A stretch of DNA of 64,000 nt from DASYKS01 sp031404815 (GTDB lineage Bacteria > Acidobacteriota > Thermoanaerobaculia > Multivoradales > UBA5704): assembly GCA_031404815.1 (NCBI GenBank), contig JANNIH010000088.1:93652-157651 (forward strand). The letters run 5' to 3'. The position numbers and the translations under genes were made by a program. The notes under the pieces are model-generated. The model saw only the letters and a program-made list of their open reading frames with translations, searched no databases and was not told the DNA's origin. Of the stretch, positions 1-6,543 are shown piece after piece. Every line of letters begins with the position of its first letter. Within the stretch, counting starts at the first letter, position 1.

Positions 1-1
1 C

Positions 2-547
2 GACGTCAACGAGACCTTCGGCCACCGCGACCGGGCGATCCTCGAACTGCTCTACGCGACCGGTCTGCGAGTGGGCGAGCTGGTCAGCCTCGACTGGAGC
101 GATCTCGATCTCGCCGCCCGCACGCTGCGCGTGATCGGCAAGGGGAACAAAGAGCGGATGGTGCCGTTCAACCGGGCCGCCCTAAGCGCGCTCCGCGACT
201 GGCTCGCAAATTGGGAACCGCTGGTCGATCCCGCGCGCCCCGCGAGCGACGCCTCCGAAGCCGAACCGGTCTTCCTCAATTCCCGCGGCCGGCGCCTCTC
301 CGACCGCTCGGTCCGCCGCATCCTCGACCGGCACGTCGCGGCGGCGTCGCTGGCCGCCGGGGTCCACCCCCACACCCTGCGCCACACCTTCGCCACCCAC
401 CTGCTCGAAAACGGCGCCGACCTGCGCGCCATCCAGGAGCTGCTGGGGCACAGCTCGCTGTCGACGACCCAAAAATACACCCACATCGAGATCGACCGGC
501 TGTTGAACGTCTACCGGGAGTCGCATCCCCGGGCGCGGAAGGGGTAA
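2..547 (+). CDS. xerC: Tyrosine recombinase XerC, C-terminal part (5' end outside window)
   Basis: Site-specific tyrosine recombinase that would resolve chromosome dimers at dif together with a partner recombinase. The open frame enters from the left edge, so only the catalytic domain (about 180 residues) is visible. The catalytic set is complete: Arg in GLRVGEL, Lys in GKGNKER, His-x-x-Arg in HTLRH, His in LGHSS and the Tyr nucleophile in QKYTH, followed by the usual short helix ending in SHPRA. The good match to chromosomal XerC and the lack of phage-type features favour the housekeeping enzyme over an island integrase, but it does border an accessory patch to its right. It ends with TAA just before a palindromic tandem repeat array. 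Confidence 0.93.
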   Translation, partial: DVNETFGHRDRAILELLYATGLRVGELVSLDWSDLDLAARTLRVIGKGNKERMVPFNRAALSALRDWLANWEPLVDPARPASDASEAEPVFLNSRGRRLSDRSVRRILDRHVAAASLAAGVHPHTLRHTFATHLLENGADLRAIQELLGHSSLSTTQKYTHIEIDRLLNVYRESHPRARKG

Positions 548-581
548 GGGGGAAGGTCTCACCTCGCGCGCGACGCCGCGC

Positions 582-1211
582 ACCGGTTTCCCGCCTGGCG
601 ACACCGGTGTTTTGAGCGCCGCCACCGCTCCGCCCGGTCACCGCTCCCCTTCTCGGACTCCGAACACCTCTCCCCCGAGCGCGGGGACTTCTTCACCGAA
701 GCGCGACACCGCTGCGCCGCTCGGGCGTCGCGGTCCGCGCGACGCGAACACCGGTCCGCCGGGCCGGGGGAGCGGTGCGCGAGAGGAAAACACCACTCCC
801 CTGGGCCGGGGGAGCGGTACGCAGGAGGAAAACACCACTCCTCTGGGCCGGGGGAGTAGTACAAAGCTCGCGAACACCACTCCCCTGGGCCAGGGGAGTG
901 GTGTTCTGGAGTGTGAAACCACTCCCCCGGTCGCGGGAAGCGGTGATCTGAAACGTGGAACCACTCCCCCGGCCGCGGAGAGTGGTGAGCGGGAGCGTGA
1001 AACCGCTCCCCCAGGCCGGCGGACTGGTGTCCGGGATCCTGATATCGCTCCCCCGGCCGGGAGGAGAGGTGCCCGGGTGCGCGCGGGAACTCCCCCACGT
1101 CGGGGGAACGGTGTCCGCGTGCGTCGCAATTCTTCTCGGAACAGGCGGAGAGGTGTTCGGGTGCGTCGCACAACTCTCCGCGTTCCGCGGAGCGGTATTC
1201 CGACGCCTGGC
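582..1211. repeat. Tandem array: 15 units of a 42-bp palindromic repeat
   Basis: Fifteen contiguous units of exactly 42 bp begin at 582, 624, 666, 708, 750, 792, 834, 876, 918, 960, 1002, 1044, 1086, 1128 and 1170. Each unit is about 27 bp of inverted repeat (left arm like ACCACTCCCC, short GGCC-type centre, right arm like GGGGAGTGGT) plus about 15 bp of variable linker. The central units (792-1043) are the cleanest; units at both ends are degenerate, and the last three share a linker containing GTGTCCG and GCGTCGC. At 876 both arms changed together (CCCCT with AGGGG), keeping the stem. Because 42 is a multiple of three, all frames stay open and give long spurious ORFs. The array lies 3' of two convergent genes; 1212-1422 to its right holds no gene I recognise. 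Confidence 0.92.
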
Positions 1212-1422
1212 AGAGGTGGCGGCGTCCGCCGCACCGATCTCCGGCGGCGGATCAGCTCTTTTTTCTTCTGGCCAACCTCTTCCGCTTGTCGTCGCGGTCC
1301 TTGCGCTCCTCAAGTCAGAGGTGGCGAAGCTGCCAACCGCCCTGAAGCCAACCGCCTACGGTCCGCGGCGCGGGGAGAGCAGGCTCTCAGGGCTTAGTGT
1401 TCCGCCCCCTTGGGCTGGAGTG

Positions 1423-2451
1423 CTAGGACTGACTTCGGGCAAGACGGAAACCGAGAATGTCCCAGCGGTTGGACCGGTCGACGGGGCTGCGATACGCGGC
1501 ACGGATGCTCTGCGCGCGCGAGTTCCACGATCCGCCGCGGACCGGACTGCTCAAGCTGTGCCCATTACCCGTCCATTCCCACACGTTGCCTAGGAGATCG
1601 TGGAACCCCCAGCTATTCGGAGTTTTCAGGCCAACCGAATGGGAACGACCGTCTGAGTTCGCCTGATACCAAGCGACAGCATTAAGGTCGGGAGGCGCTC
1701 CCTTTGCCGGATCACCTCCGGCCCGCGCCGCGACTTCCCACTCTGAATCGGTCGGTAAACGGTAGCCCGGGCAGTCGAGCCCCGCGAAGGTCACCTCGTC
1801 GCAATTGAAGAAATTGCCGCCGCCAAGCGTGCCTTTGGGGTTGATCAACTTGTAACAGCGCGGGAGTACTTCCTTATCCGATAGACGGTTCGCGAACTCG
1901 ACCGCCTCGAACCAGTTGACGCTCTCCAACGGAAGATCCTCGACGCCGGATTTGAAATGCGAGGGCTGCTTCGGTCCGGGCACGAGCTGCTTCCACTGGG
2001 CTTGGGTCACCGGCGTTTCGCCGAGCCAGAAGCCGCGGGTGAGTTGCACTTGGTGCAGTGTTTCGTCAGCGTCGCGCCCCGGCTCGCCCTCCGGGCTGCC
2101 GATCGTGTAGCTGCCCGCCGGAACGAAGCGCATTCGCATCCCAATCGGGCCGTCGATCGCGGTGCCGGCTTGGGGGTCGGCGGGCGCGGCGACAGCCGGT
2201 TCGCTTACCGGGTGGATTGACCGCGGCGGCTCGGCTCTTGAATGAGTCGGGACCTTCGGCTCGGGCACCGCACCCCCGCCGCCCAGACGCGCGAGCACTT
2301 CCTCGGCCGAGCGGGCGAATTGGAGGCTGCGGAGGAAGAACGGTAAGGAGGAGATCGGCTCTTGGCCATCGGGCAAGATGACCAGCCGTCGGGTGCCGCG
2401 CGCCCTGATGTAGCACTGGGTATAGAAGCTGCTCCGCGGCGGAGCGAACAC
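1423..2451 (-). CDS. SUMF1/formylglycine-generating-enzyme-like domain protein, probably truncated at its N-terminus
   Basis: The C-terminal about 230 residues are an FGE-sulfatase (SUMF1/EgtB/PvdO) fold: FVPAGSYTIGS, the ETPVTQAQW strand, YRLPTDSEWEVAARAGG, GNVWEWT, RGGSW and GFRLARS. Authentic formylglycine-generating enzymes have two cysteines after RGGSW; here that stretch reads NSRAQSIRAAYRS with no Cys, so it is unlikely to activate sulfatases. The first about 70 residues (RRLVILPDGQEP, LPFFLRSLQF) look like the end of another domain, possibly a TIR-type domain as in known TIR-SUMF1 fusions; this is a guess. The GTG start is simply the first possible one, and the frame upstream closes within 20 codons right where a broken YgiT gene begins on the other strand. 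I read the gene as a 5'-truncated remnant or a shortened accessory protein. Confidence 0.7.
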   Translation of the reverse strand: MFAPPRSSFYTQCYIRARGTRRLVILPDGQEPISSLPFFLRSLQFARSAEEVLARLGGGGAVPEPKVPTHSRAEPPRSIHPVSEPAVAAPADPQAGTAIDGPIGMRMRFVPAGSYTIGSPEGEPGRDADETLHQVQLTRGFWLGETPVTQAQWKQLVPGPKQPSHFKSGVEDLPLESVNWFEAVEFANRLSDKEVLPRCYKLINPKGTLGGGNFFNCDEVTFAGLDCPGYRLPTDSEWEVAARAGGDPAKGAPPDLNAVAWYQANSDGRSHSVGLKTPNSWGFHDLLGNVWEWTGNGHSLSSPVRGGSWNSRAQSIRAAYRSPVDRSNRWDILGFRLARSQS

Positions 2452-2608
2452 GGACGTGCTGACGGTTCGAGCCGAGGTTTGCCAGCGCTGCGGCGAGCGC
2501 CTTTATCTGGAGGAGACCGTCCGTCGGTTCGAGCAGATTCGCGAAAAATTGGCGCTCCCGGACTTGAACGAATTCGAGGCCCTGGGTCGGTCGTTTAAAG
2601 TGGCGTGA
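2426..2608 (+). pseudogene. YgiT/MqsA-type zinc-finger antitoxin, 3' fragment
   Basis: The frame encodes VRAEVCQRCGERLYLEETV followed by RRFEQIREKL and ends at TGA 2606-2608. The CxxCGE zinc knuckle followed by an ETVRRFEQIREKL helix is the hallmark second half of YgiT-type antitoxin zinc fingers. The first CxxC pair and any ATG are missing: upstream the frame stops at 2423-2425, and only a GTG at 2456 precedes the motif. I therefore call it a broken gene. Its left edge coincides with the truncated start of the SUMF1 gene on the opposite strand. From 2609 to 2792 another frame stays open and ends at TAG 2790-2792 (FTESGVFTGTWDGLHVLRF); it has no start and I do not recognise it. Confidence 0.65.
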
Positions 2609-2801
2609 CGCGCCCCTGAACGCCTCTCTCCTCTCCTCGGAGAACACCCCGGCCAAGCCGAAACCGATCGGCCGGTATGATCTGGGCAACACCCTCTGCT
2701 CCGTCTTTACCGAGTCGGGGGTGTTCACGGGAACCTGGGACGGGCTGCATGTTTTGCGCTTCCCTCTTGCCCGCAAGTCCTACTCGAAGTAGGATTCCTG
2801 A

Positions 2802-3053
2802 ATGGCCACAGAGAAAGTCTCCCTCTCCCTCGAAGAAGAGCTCCTCACCGAGGCGCGCGCAGTGGTCGGAATCCGCGGCCTTTCCGGCTATGTGAACCGG
2901 GCCCTCAGCCATCAACTTCAGAGGGATCGCGTCGCAGCCCTGCTCACCGAACTCGATTCCGAGTTTGGCCCCATCGATCCCAAAGTGATGGAGGAGGTAC
3001 GTAGAGCATGGCCGGCGCCCGCAGAGCCGATCGAAAAGCGCCGCAGCGCCTGA
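2802..3053 (+). CDS. vapB: VapB-type antitoxin (ribbon-helix-helix)
   Basis: Predicted antitoxin of 83 residues that would neutralise the overlapping PIN-domain toxin and repress their promoter. The N-terminus EKVSLSLEEELLTEARAVV followed by GLSGYVNRAL has the beta-strand/helix pattern of CopG/ribbon-helix-helix DNA-binding proteins. The C-terminal about 45 residues are the expected toxin-binding tail. The ATG has no clear Shine-Dalgarno, but TAGGAT lies 6 nt before it, compatible with a leaderless transcript. The toxin start lies 46 bp inside the 3' end of this gene, which implies translational coupling. Confidence 0.85.
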   Translation: MATEKVSLSLEEELLTEARAVVGIRGLSGYVNRALSHQLQRDRVAALLTELDSEFGPIDPKVMEEVRRAWPAPAEPIEKRRSA

Positions 3054-3427
3054 TCCTCGATTCCGGCGCCGTCATCGGCCTGGCGCGAGGAGATCATCGC
3101 GCCCGAGCATTCTTGGCCCGCGCCCTGGAAATGGACACCTCGATCGAAATTCCGGTGGTGGTGGTCGCCGAAACGATCCGAGGAGGCCCGCGCGACGCTC
3201 CGATCCATCGAATCCTCAAGTCCATAGGCTCCGTTCCCGAAGCGGGGGAAGCTCACGGCCGAACGGCAGGACGACTTCTAGGAGCGGCGCGTTCGGCGTC
3301 GACGATCGACGCGCTGGTCGTGGCTCATGCCGTGGAAGCCGGGGGCGGTCAGATCCTCACCGGGGACCCTGGGGATCTGGCGCAGCTTGCAGCGCCGCAT
3401 CCCGAGGTTTGGATTCAGGCGCTCTAG
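3008..3427 (+). CDS. vapC: VapC-type PIN-domain ribonuclease toxin
   Basis: PIN-domain toxin of 139 residues; family members cleave RNA (often tRNA or rRNA) using acidic residues that bind Mg2+. The four expected acidic positions are visible: Asp in LILDSGAVIGLARGD, Glu in VVAETIRGG, Asp in STIDALVVAHA and Asp in ILTGDPGDL. Length and motif order are normal, so the toxin looks intact. It overlaps the vapB antitoxin by 46 bp and converges on the DUF6941 gene 43 bp away. The pair belongs to the accessory patch between xerC and tRNA-Phe. Confidence 0.9.
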   Translation: MAGARRADRKAPQRLILDSGAVIGLARGDHRARAFLARALEMDTSIEIPVVVVAETIRGGPRDAPIHRILKSIGSVPEAGEAHGRTAGRLLGAARSASTIDALVVAHAVEAGGGQILTGDPGDLAQLAAPHPEVWIQAL

Positions 3428-3470
3428 GGTAAAGCCGGACGACCGCCCTGAGTCCTGGCACGATCCAGAG

Positions 3471-3923
3471 TCAGGAGCTGCTTGCGAGCTTCGGCAGTTC
3501 CGTCACGAGCACTTCGACGGGCAGGCGCGCAGCATTGACCCATTCTCCTGAGTCATTCTTGTCAACAACAAGCCAATACAGGCCGACTCCGCGCCAGGGG
3601 ATTCCCGGCACGATCAATCTTGCCCTAACGCTGTGCTCTTCAGCCATCTCCAGGCGGTGTTTGTTAAGAGGTACATATTCACCGCCAGGAGTGCTCCATC
3701 CAACGCGCAACTCGAAAGACTCGGCCGCTCGGTAATCGGACCTAACGCACCAGGTTATCAGGCGCATAGGGCTCAAAAAGCCGCTTGCCCCTAGTTCAGC
3801 ATTGATGTCTTCCACTCTCCCGACAAGAGTGATTCTTTCAATTATTGTAAGAAGGTTGATTGTGTTGTTCTCGTCGTCCACGGCGAGCTTCTCGCAAAGC
3901 ACGCTCCATACATGTTCGGCCAT
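3471..3923 (-). CDS. DUF6941-like protein, third gene of the higBA operon
   Basis: A 150-residue soluble protein with a start (AEHVWSVLCEKLAVDDENN, then INLLTIIERITL) that matches what I know of the DUF6941 family. Members are predicted beta-rich proteins of unknown function found in accessory regions. I see no membrane segment or catalytic motif. It begins 3 nt after the antitoxin stop codon, so it is almost certainly co-transcribed as the last gene of a three-gene toxin-antitoxin operon. Base composition is lower in GC than the surrounding chromosome, as for its two partners, suggesting arrival together by transfer. Whether it takes part in the toxin-antitoxin function is unknown. Confidence 0.7.
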   Translation of the reverse strand: MAEHVWSVLCEKLAVDDENNTINLLTIIERITLVGRVEDINAELGASGFLSPMRLITWCVRSDYRAAESFELRVGWSTPGGEYVPLNKHRLEMAEEHSVRARLIVPGIPWRGVGLYWLVVDKNDSGEWVNAARLPVEVLVTELPKLASSS

Positions 3924-3926
3924 GGG

Positions 3927-4388
3927 CTAGCGACCACCGCTTGAGGCTGACGAAAGCAATACACCTCGCCGCCCTGGAGACCCCAACGAACGATAAGAAT
4001 CTGCCGATTCCGGCACAGGGAATGTCAACAATCTACCGCCAAGCGATAGATCCCCGGAATGCGGTAGGCCTCTTTTCTCTGTGGCGTCATCCAATACGCC
4101 TGCGATTTCATAGTCAACTACGCGCACCACCTCTTTGCCGTCGATAACCAGCCGAATCTGGGCTATAGCCCCCAGGGACCGCGCCCACTTAGCCATAGTT
4201 TCTATTGTGTAATTTGCATCTGAACCGTTTAGCACCTTGGACACGTAGGCCGGCGTGGCGCCAAGCCGTTTGGCGAGTTCCGCTCGCGAGATCCCGAGCT
4301 GATCCAAAATCCTGTGAAGGTCGTCTTCGAATCCCATTCGGGCAACGGCAACCCAATAGCTCAACGGCTCATCTCTGTTGGTTTCCAT
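3927..4388 (-). CDS. higA: HigA-type antitoxin with Xre helix-turn-helix
   Basis: Antitoxin and autorepressor of 153 residues. After about 25 residues comes a Cro/CI-type HTH: LDQLGISRAELAKRLG, then TPAYVSKVLNGS and YTIETMAKWARSLG. The remaining C-terminus (EVVRVVDYEIAG onwards) looks irregular and Ser/Gly-rich and has no recognised domain. An upstream ATG or GTG would extend it to 4448 inside the toxin gene, but the ATG at 4388 is preceded by GGAGAG and gives the expected N-terminus. It lies 13 nt downstream of the toxin gene. The toxin-before-antitoxin order is typical of the HigBA family. Confidence 0.85.
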   Translation of the reverse strand: METNRDEPLSYWVAVARMGFEDDLHRILDQLGISRAELAKRLGATPAYVSKVLNGSDANYTIETMAKWARSLGAIAQIRLVIDGKEVVRVVDYEIAGVLDDATEKRGLPHSGDLSLGGRLLTFPVPESADSYRSLGSPGRRGVLLSSASSGGR

Positions 4389-4401
4389 TTGCGCTTCTCT
4401 C

Positions 4402-4803
4402 CTACGGACCCAATAGGCGACCCGAATTCTTGGCCGCAAAGTACTCACTCCTCAAATCTATGGCGCGTCGCTTCTCTTCTGGAGGAGTCTTGGCGGTGCC
4501 TTTAAGGAATGCCAGGGCGCAAACAATCCGCCTGCCATCGTCATAAAACCATAGAACGCGAAGCTTCTTCCCGTTTCTCGGGCCGGCCTTGAATTCGAAG
4601 ATGCCATCTCCGAGAGGACCGAAGCGCAGCGTGCTCGTCGGGATTCCATTCATCGGAACCGTCGTTTTCAGCATGGTCGTCATAGTTTTCGCGTGCTGGA
4701 ACCCTTTGTCGAGCTTGGAAATAGTTGTGAGTACATCCTCAATGAACTCGTCCGCGAGCATCAAGACATCCCAGACTGCCCGCCCTACCCTCACTAGACG
4801 CAT
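4402..4803 (-). CDS. higB: HigB/RelE-superfamily toxin (Gp49-like)
   Basis: Predicted ribosome-dependent mRNA interferase of 133 residues, first gene of the operon. The core GDGIFEFKAG, then GKKLRVLWFYDDGRRIVCALAFLKGTAKTPPEEKRRA, is characteristic of phage-derived Gp49-like HigB toxins: beta-strands with basic residues, then the KxxxKTPxxE segment and a C-terminal helix. Length is slightly above the family norm because of a roughly 30-residue N-terminal extension. The start ATG lies directly against a perfect inverted repeat that also covers the ribosome binding site, consistent with repression by the downstream HigA. Confidence 0.85.
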   Translation of the reverse strand: MRLVRVGRAVWDVLMLADEFIEDVLTTISKLDKGFQHAKTMTTMLKTTVPMNGIPTSTLRFGPLGDGIFEFKAGPRNGKKLRVLWFYDDGRRIVCALAFLKGTAKTPPEEKRRAIDLRSEYFAAKNSGRLLGP

Positions 4804-4850
4804 CTTAACTCCTGGGTTAAGCTCCCGTCAATCTTAACCTCCGGGTAATT
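4804..4850 (-). promoter_or_regulatory. Double operator in front of higBA-DUF6941
   Basis: Two copies of an 18-bp dyad lie immediately upstream of the toxin start. The proximal copy (4804-4821) is perfect: CTTAAC, six bases, GTTAAG. The distal copy (4833-4850) is CTTAAC, six bases, GTAATT. They are 29 bp apart, close to three helical turns. The GGAG ribosome binding site sits inside the proximal copy. Binding by the Xre-type HigA is inferred from position and symmetry. Confidence 0.6.
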
Positions 4851-4884
4851 TTCCGGCGGGCCGAGAGACGGTCCTGAGACCCGC

Positions 4885-4968
4885 TACAGCCCGGCGCAAT
4901 GCACGGAATGCGAGAAACACCTGATCTCCGGAAACCCCGAGTCTAAACGGATCTCTACCAGCTACGTG
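4885..4968 (+). mobile_element. IS1-type DDE transposase remnant
   Basis: Reading from 4885 the frame gives YSPAQCTECEKHLISGNP followed by KRISTSYV. IS1-family transposases of this subgroup carry a YSPAxC segment, then GNPxxxHxSTSYVERQNLTMRM near the catalytic end; the match stops exactly before ERQNLTMRM. Nothing of the rest of the element, and no terminal inverted repeats, is recognisable nearby. The fragment is about 84 bp between the higBA operator and tRNA-Phe. From 4969 to 5114 I see no gene. Confidence 0.7.
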
Positions 4969-5114
4969 GGGCACTCAAGGATAATGACCCGAATTTAAGG
5001 CCGCCCAAGCCCCGGATCCCTTCGCTCTCGCTCGGAATAACGGAGGAGACGGTTTCATCCAACGAGGCTGGTGCCAGCCGGTGGGAAACCAGGAAGCCGA
5101 AGGGGGGAGAAGTT

Positions 5115-5190
5115 TGGTGGCCAGGGACGGAATTGAACCGCCGACACCGTGATTTTCAGTCACGTGCTCTACCAACTGAGCTACCTGGCC
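5115..5190 (-). tRNA. tRNA-Phe (anticodon GAA), CCA encoded
   Basis: On the minus strand the 76-nt sequence folds as a standard tRNA. The acceptor arms are GGCCAGG and CCTGGCC, with discriminator A and an encoded CCA end. The D arm is AGCTCAGTTGGTAGAGC, the anticodon arm has loop CTGAAAA, and the T arm contains GGTTCAATTCC. Anticodon GAA reads Phe codons. It marks the right border of the accessory patch. Confidence 0.97.
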
Positions 5191-5246
5191 AAGAAGGATC
5201 GTGCGACCCTGAGGGGACGCTTTTTAACAGTCGGCGGGTGGGTGCG

Positions 5247-5501
5247 TCAAGGCCGGTCGGGCAGACCGCGCTCGATCAGGCAGCGGACGCTCCCGGGAAC
5301 ACCCGCGATTTCGCCGATTTCTAGCAGCTTGTGCCCGGCGCGCTCGCACCAAATCGGCATGTCTTCGTTCATCGTCGGGTCGTCGCCCCAGACCTCCATC
5401 AGCGCGCCCGGGGATACCTTGCGGATCTCGCGCACGGACAAGAGGACGGGTAGCGGGCAGAGGGCACCACGGACATCGAGACGGTGGGGGGCTTCGGCCA
5501 A
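5247..5501 (-). CDS. tusA: TusA/SirA-family sulfur carrier protein
   Basis: Small sulfur-relay protein of 84 residues. The family signature RLDVRGALCPLPVL contains the single active-site Cys in CPxP; the central segment ALMEVWGDDPTMNEDMPIWC and the tail have the family spacing. TusA-like proteins accept persulfide sulfur from a cysteine desulfurase and pass it on, for example to tRNA thiolation. The start is most likely TTG at 5501, since GGAG lies 7 nt upstream; there is no suitable ATG. The much longer open frame reaching 5954 is antisense to the next gene and not real. No sulfur-relay partner is in the window, so the exact pathway is open. Confidence 0.85.
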   Translation of the reverse strand: MAEAPHRLDVRGALCPLPVLLSVREIRKVSPGALMEVWGDDPTMNEDMPIWCERAGHKLLEIGEIAGVPGSVRCLIERGLPDRP

Positions 5502-5548
5502 GGTCAGGCTCCTCGAAAATGGGATGCGCGCGAAGGTGAACCAGCCTC

Positions 5549-5554
5549 TAGAAT
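5549..5554 (+). promoter_or_regulatory. -10 hexamer TAGAAT, leaderless promoter of the phospholipase-like gene
   Basis: TAGAAT ends 8 nt before the ATG at 5563 and there is no ribosome binding site. Transcription would start at or within a base or two of the start codon. The same arrangement recurs at many genes in this window. Confidence 0.5.
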
Positions 5555-5562
5555 AGCCGCGA

Positions 5563-6423
5563 ATGGAGCCGTCACGACAGAGAGGGGCGCGGCGGCGGCC
5601 GGTCGTCCGGACGCTCGCCCGGCTGGTGGTCGGCTGCTTGGCGCTCGGTTTGGCGCTCGGCTTGGTGCTCGGCTTGGTGCTCGGCTTTGCTCTCCCGGCC
5701 GGCGCCTGGACCCCCGAAATGCAACGCCGGATCGCGACCGAAGCGGCGCGGCTCGGGCCGAGCGATCTCTTCCGCCAGATCGACAAACACCGGCTGGAAT
5801 ACGAGAAGGGGGCGCTTGCTCCCTTCTCCGATCGCGACCCGGCGCGCCACGGTAAGAACGCGGACGGCTCCGGGACCCTCGATCGCGCGATCTCCGAAGA
5901 GAGCGCCGCGGCGATCGCGGCAATCCGCAGCCATCGGCCATTCGCCGAGATCATCGGCCGGCTCGGCCGGGTGAGCCACTACGTCGCGGACGCCAACAAT
6001 CCCCTCGCCGCTTCGAATCAAGACGCCGAGGAGGGGCGCTACTTCGCCGATTTCTTGATCTACGCCGAGAGTGCCGAGCCGCGCCTGCCGCTCGTGTTCT
6101 ATGGCCTGCCCCGGGGGTGGGAGCGGCGGCCGGACCTCTCGTCCCTGGTCCGCGACGCGCTCGCCCGATCGAGACGGTTCTACCCGGCGGTCGGCAGGGA
6201 GTACCGCCGAATCGGTTTCGGTTCCGGGCGGGAGCGGTTCGACGATCGGTCGAGCGCCTTCGCGGTCGCCTCCTTGGCGTTCAGTCATGCGGTCACCGAC
6301 GCGGCGATCGCGCTGCGCAAGATCTGGCTCCAGGCGGGCGGAGGCGATGCCCGCCGCCTGCCAACCGAAGGCGACGGCATCCTTTCCGTTCCCAAAAGCC
6401 GCGAGCCGACCGAACGGCGCTAA
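5563..6423 (+). CDS. Secreted zinc-dependent phospholipase C / S1-P1 nuclease-like protein
   Basis: A 286-residue exported protein. The signal peptide contains a four-fold LALG/LVLG repeat and probably ends at PAGA. The mature protein then begins with Trp (WTPEMQRRIATEAARLG). In zinc-dependent phospholipase C and S1/P1 nucleases the N-terminal Trp is a zinc ligand, followed by spaced His and Asp ligands. Candidates here are His in DKHRLEYEKG, His and Asp in GRVSHYVADANNPLA, and His and Asp in SHAVTDAAIALRK. The fold assignment rests on this pattern, not on close similarity, so substrate (phospholipid or nucleic acid) is undetermined. It is transcribed divergently from the TusA-like gene. Confidence 0.6.
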   Translation: MEPSRQRGARRRPVVRTLARLVVGCLALGLALGLVLGLVLGFALPAGAWTPEMQRRIATEAARLGPSDLFRQIDKHRLEYEKGALAPFSDRDPARHGKNADGSGTLDRAISEESAAAIAAIRSHRPFAEIIGRLGRVSHYVADANNPLAASNQDAEEGRYFADFLIYAESAEPRLPLVFYGLPRGWERRPDLSSLVRDALARSRRFYPAVGREYRRIGFGSGRERFDDRSSAFAVASLAFSHAVTDAAIALRKIWLQAGGGDARRLPTEGDGILSVPKSREPTERR

Positions 6424-6543
6424 GATCGCGCGACCGAACCGTCGTACCAGGGACTTGGACTCGCCGCTCCGCTCGGCTTTCCCGGCGGATGTGGCTTCTA
6501 AAGATCCGGTCGCTCAAAGACGTTTCGACTTGCGAAAGCGACC

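Noticed and set aside
582..1211. CRISPR array
   Set aside because: Linkers are only about 15 bp, the repeat itself varies, and there are no cas genes.
612..1397. Long open frames on both strands over 559-1593
   Set aside because: They arise because the 42-bp period is a multiple of three and the repeat lacks stops; translations are Pro/Arg/Gly repeats with no start signals.
5115..5190. tRNA-Phe as an attB site with a duplicated 3' end
   Set aside because: No second copy of the tRNA 3' end was found in 1-5100, and no phage-type integrase is next to it.
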